A DNA stretch of 64,000 nucleotides from Argopecten irradians (lineage: Eukaryota > Mollusca > Bivalvia > Pectinida > Pectinidae), in assembly GCF_041381155.1 (NCBI RefSeq), contig NC_091147.1:35296909-35360908 (forward strand). Direction: 5' to 3'. The notes under the pieces are model-generated. The model was given only the letters and a program-made list of their open reading frames with translations. It was not told the origin of the DNA and ran no database searches. The position numbers and the translations under genes were made by a program. Shown here piece after piece: positions 60,801 to 64,000 of this stretch; within the stretch, counting starts at the first letter, position 1; each line of letters opens with the position of its first letter.

Positions 60801-61026
60801 ACTTGAATAGATTTTTTATGTTATGGAGATATATAACACAAAAATCTGAGTGTACTCTAAATAAACTGCGAAGATGATGGCCTAAGATGAGGTTACAACA
60901 CCAAACAAATTCACATTTAGATATTAACAATGAAGATTCATTTCCGAGCGAAGTAATAGTCAACAAACGCGTGGCAATTAAGACGACGTCGGGAAACGCT
61001 TTGTTTATTTCAATAGAGTTATACAA
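60671..61026 (-). pseudogene. Reverse transcriptase fragment at the array end
   Basis: On the minus strand the frame near 60770-60690 reads YGRSRTI, then DIDIGVRQGSVLGPLIGY, the well-known GxxQGSxLGP block of LINE reverse transcriptases. It is preceded by an open stretch (NSIEINKAFPDVV to HKWKSFIVCIYG) that may be the upstream RT region. It is the least decayed version of the scrap found in the array units. Stops and shifts make it non-functional. Confidence 0.6.
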
Positions 61027-61545
61027 AAGGTGATGATAAACCTAGTATTAACGGTAAGCCAATAGCTTTTGCCACTCTACAAATTATCAATTTTGTTTCA
61101 CACTTTTGTTTTGGAATGTGGGATATACATGTACTTAAAACTGCACATTATTGAATAACGATCCATGAATATCCCATGTACATTGTACATGTATGGACAT
61201 TATTAATTGTCTACAAGTAGGTCATGATCAGTTAAGCTATACATGATGTATATAGATGTTCCACGCACTCCCCACGATGTAAGCAAACCTCGGTAAAGTC
61301 CGCACTCGCAGCACGAATATCACTAAACATTTGAAACCGTCGGAGCTCTCTAGACTTATGGTTATGTATGAATTATATCCAGTACATGTAGCACCTCCTT
61401 GTGTGATTTCTCGGAATTATACCGAGTAGCCCACTAAGCGTTTTTAGGAAGTTAATTATATAATACTTATGTACCATTATGGAGGAAATACCTCGCGGAT
61501 CGTGGTTTTATTTCCAAAGTTGGGAAACATATTGGATTTCATAAA

Positions 61546-61612
61546 GATATTTATCACATACATGTACATGGACCGTCCAACCATGTCATAGATATCGCAA
61601 GACACATGTGTA
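61546..61612 (-). repeat. Interspersed repeat, copy 2 (see 13171-13251)
   Basis: In reverse complement this reads GTGTCTTGCGATATCTATGA, CATGGTTGGACG and GTGATAAATAT, matching copy 1 with scattered differences. Confidence 0.55.
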
Positions 61613-61737
61613 GGATGCATGGATTGAATCTGACCTAATCTTCATTTATGATATAATTGGTAATGACGGAATAGATGAATTGAAAATTTATCGACAATTA
61701 AAAGAAACAAGAAATTGGATAAGTGAGGTAATTCAGG

Positions 61738-62073
61738 CATTTTATTGAATGTCAATGTGTAGATGCTTTGTGGAATTTAATCCATATAACTTTAGAAAAA
61801 TATCACTATAATGTACAATCAAGGAAAATGATGTTCATTGTTATAGGTTACAAGATTGCTGATCAGAATTACAGCGAATTTAATGTTCTTTTGTCCTTAA
61901 TTGGCTATACAATATACAAACATTATCATATTTCTAACAGAAGAGTTGACAATTGTTCTATTGTTTCCCTATTCAAACTATATCTCGATAGAAAGTTACT
62001 GTTACAACGATACAGAGATATGAAATTATTAAAAAATATGTCAATGTACTTAAATGAAGAACAAAATAATTAA
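61738..62073 (+). pseudogene. LINE C-terminal fragment
   Basis: A 111-codon open frame begins HFIECQCVDALWNLIHITLE, the Cys/His segment plus tryptophan usual near the end of LINE polyproteins. It continues YNVQSRKMMFIVIGY and a hydrophobic stretch, ending in a TAA stop at 62071-62073. A stop lies just upstream, so only the 3' end of the element is present. It differs from the tail of the LINE at the left edge, suggesting a second family. Confidence 0.6.
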
Positions 62074-62194
62074 AAAGATGATTAAAAGAATAAATGAATA
62101 AAACATTGGGCAATGATGATAAACCTTAGGGCTCTGAGCGCTTCGCGCTTTAAATGTAGATATAACAGTTTAATGTATAGATTTTAAATGTAAA

Positions 62195-62430
62195 AGATGG
62201 TGGTCGAGATAAGATCGTAGTTGTTGATAAGAGATAGTTGTAAAGGAGAGAAAGTGGTTGAGGTGAACTGTAGATGAGACGAGATGGCGGTAAAAATGAC
62301 ATATCGGTTAAAACGAGATGGTGGAGTGATATGGCGGCTGAGAGGGGATGACTAAAATGAGATGGTGAGATGATGGTTGATGCATATACGAGATGTTAGT
62401 TGGGATGAGAGGAGAGAGATAAGTCGAGAG
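62195..62430 (+). repeat. GA-rich degenerate GAGATGG-type repeat tract
   Basis: About 235 bases are strongly purine- and G-biased on this strand, with irregular repetition of GAGATGG, GATGAGA and GAGATAAG. No clean period or open frame stands out. Confidence 0.5.
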
Positions 62431-62782
62431 CATGCTGGGATGTATAAGAATTATATTGAAAATGAATGTGTAAAATTCAAGAGTCAAAACGGAAAATATA
62501 ATACTTGTTTTATATACGTCCGAGACTATATGAATGAGATTAGATACAGATGTAATGAGCCAATATCTGAGCACAAAAAAAAAAAAAAAAAAAACAACAC
62601 ATGTGTAATACCATTATTATGACGTCATATGTAGTTTTGGCGCCATACTCTATATATGACTATATGACTCGTGACTAAGTGATAGGGGGGAGGGGGCTTA
62701 ATAACCATGCTTTCTAGTATTATCATTATCTGTGTATAATGATACATGTAGTACAACAAGTGCGGCGATTTTATTGTTACAG

Positions 62783-62889
62783 GGATAGTTGATGGCGTAG
62801 CAACGTGGAGTCCTGACCCCACTTTTGATGGGAACATATATGATATGAATGATACGATTGCAATTAGCTGTTCAATCACTATTGATTGA
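62783..62889 (+). CDS. Possible terminal exon of an unrecognised gene
   Basis: The acceptor TTTTATTGTTACAG is followed by GG and then 34 open codons and a TGA stop. The translation is IVDGVATWSPDPTFDGNIYD then MNDTIAISCSITID, which has protein-like composition unlike the AT-rich surroundings. An AATAAA signal lies at 62934-62939, 45 bases past the stop. No upstream exon could be identified with confidence. Exon-only evidence, so the call is tentative. Confidence 0.4.
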
Positions 62890-63483
62890 ATGCATTGACG
62901 ATGACGGTAGAGTAAAAATTTGGGTATTTTGATAATAAAGATATGCGAGATTTACGTGAAAAACTGTTAATACAACGAATAGATTTTTATTTTGTTGAGG
63001 CTTTGAGCCTCAATAAAATAAAAATATATTCCTTAGATATTAAGAAAAAAACCTAAATACATAAATAACTTTGGTGTTTTTGGACTGTCACAGAAATGCC
63101 TATGCCTACAATGTACATTACCCTACCTAACCTATATTAACCTAACAAAACCTGACCGTACACCGGACCCTAGCTGCAGATTAACGTCCTTTCCAAAGAC
63201 AGCATGCTCAGTATACAATCCCTACCATAAATTAAACGGTCTATAATTTTCAACCCAAAATAGTAAAAACTGAAAAATTCTTCAAATATTAGGAGTTGGA
63301 ATTATAAAAAAACTGTAGAAAAAAATATGAATGGTCAGGTTCAACATTTGGGCTAAAAATTTTCCCGGAACATGGTTTGACCTCAAAACTCCGGATATAT
63401 CTGCATCTAATTTTTGTAGTAAAAACCTAGTAACACAAGTCACGTGCTTATACCTCATTCATGCCATTCACCGAAATGTAGAA

Positions 63484-63980
63484 TAGTATTATGGGTAACT
63501 AGTGATCACGTGGCTGTGTCTTTACTTCCAAATATAGTGATAGTTTTCCTTCCATTTCTTCGAAAAATTGATTTATTTGCAGATATTAAGACTCCAAAAT
63601 GGTATCAATATTCCATTCATATCATTTTGGCTTGCACATATGCACTGTTTTATCGTTAATAATGAACTGAAGTGAGTTGTAAAACTGTCTTTTCAACGTT
63701 TTAGATATAAATGATATAATGCGAATTGACCAATTCAATAGGTATAACCGTCTAATCTAGGATCAGCGAAGATCGGTTACTCCCGGTTAAATTCGTAGAC
63801 TTCTAAATTTATATTTATACATATATACTTTGTTTATTTCAGAACAGATATATATAACACAGAGAAAATAAGATCTTCTTCAAAAGGCCAAATTATACTA
63901 TATACCAGATCAGAGAAATCACCATATTTGGAAGTAAACACACACTCATGTGAACGCTAGTTACCCATAATAATACAATT
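63484..63980. mobile_element. Inverted-repeat element at the right edge
   Basis: The left arm (63484-63545: TAGTATTATGGGTAACTAGT, GTGTCTTTACTTCCAAATAT) is mirrored at 63919-63980 in reverse complement (TATTATTATGGGTAACTAGC, GTGTTTACTTCCAAATAT). The arms are about 62 bases long and about 85% alike by eye, enclosing about 370 non-coding bases. It may be a MITE-type element; the right flank ends with the window. Confidence 0.6.
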
Positions 63981-64000
63981 CCATATTTATTTCGACCAAT

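Overview
The window looks like AT-rich nuclear DNA from an invertebrate, most likely a bivalve or other mollusc. The evidence is spliced genes with GT/AG introns, a complete CCDC39-type cilium gene, a eukaryotic tRNA-His, LINE and MITE remnants, and a short interspersed element with an AAAC tail of a type I recall from bivalve genomes. There are no bacterial operons. The species cannot be named from the sequence.

Left part (1-13500). A decayed endonuclease/reverse-transcriptase LINE (300-2711) carries a nested 99-bp MITE. It is followed by a relic exon and then a complete three-exon gene on the + strand (3430-13497). That gene encodes a 208-residue SnoaL-like protein of the 'pathogen-related protein' family. 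Its 7.5-kb second intron holds a tandem duplication, a hAT-like element and several hairpin-forming elements.

Middle part (13500-36150). After a gene-poor stretch with MITEs and two unrecognised open frames, the minus strand carries a complete 21-exon gene (20873-34213). It encodes a 947-residue orthologue of CCDC39, half of the 96-nm axonemal ruler. All 21 exons join in frame with GT/AG borders. Its introns contain a five-copy MITE family, an inverted pair of 87-bp hairpin elements, a SINE fragment and a double-headed tRNA-derived SINE. A candidate RFX X-box lies just upstream of the start codon.

Right part (36154-60800). This is the most unusual region: a head-to-tail array of about 2.9-3.1-kb units. 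Seven units carry the same canonical tRNA-His(GTG) gene, identical over all 72 bases. Eight units carry a promoter-like block (CCAAT, CRE, TCTCGCGAGA and an X-box-like palindrome) followed by an exon with a start codon and a perfect splice donor. In four units that exon joins in frame to a second exon, giving a predicted 91-residue protein with two hydrophobic segments. Each tRNA-bearing unit also has a decayed reverse-transcriptase scrap on the minus strand. The array ends in a truncated unit and a diverged unit interrupted by a SINE with its own target duplication.

The far right (60800-64000) holds LINE scraps, a GA-rich tract, a possible terminal exon with a poly(A) signal, and a long inverted repeat.

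Exon structures and proteins were worked out by hand. Family assignments rest on remembered family sequences, not on a search.
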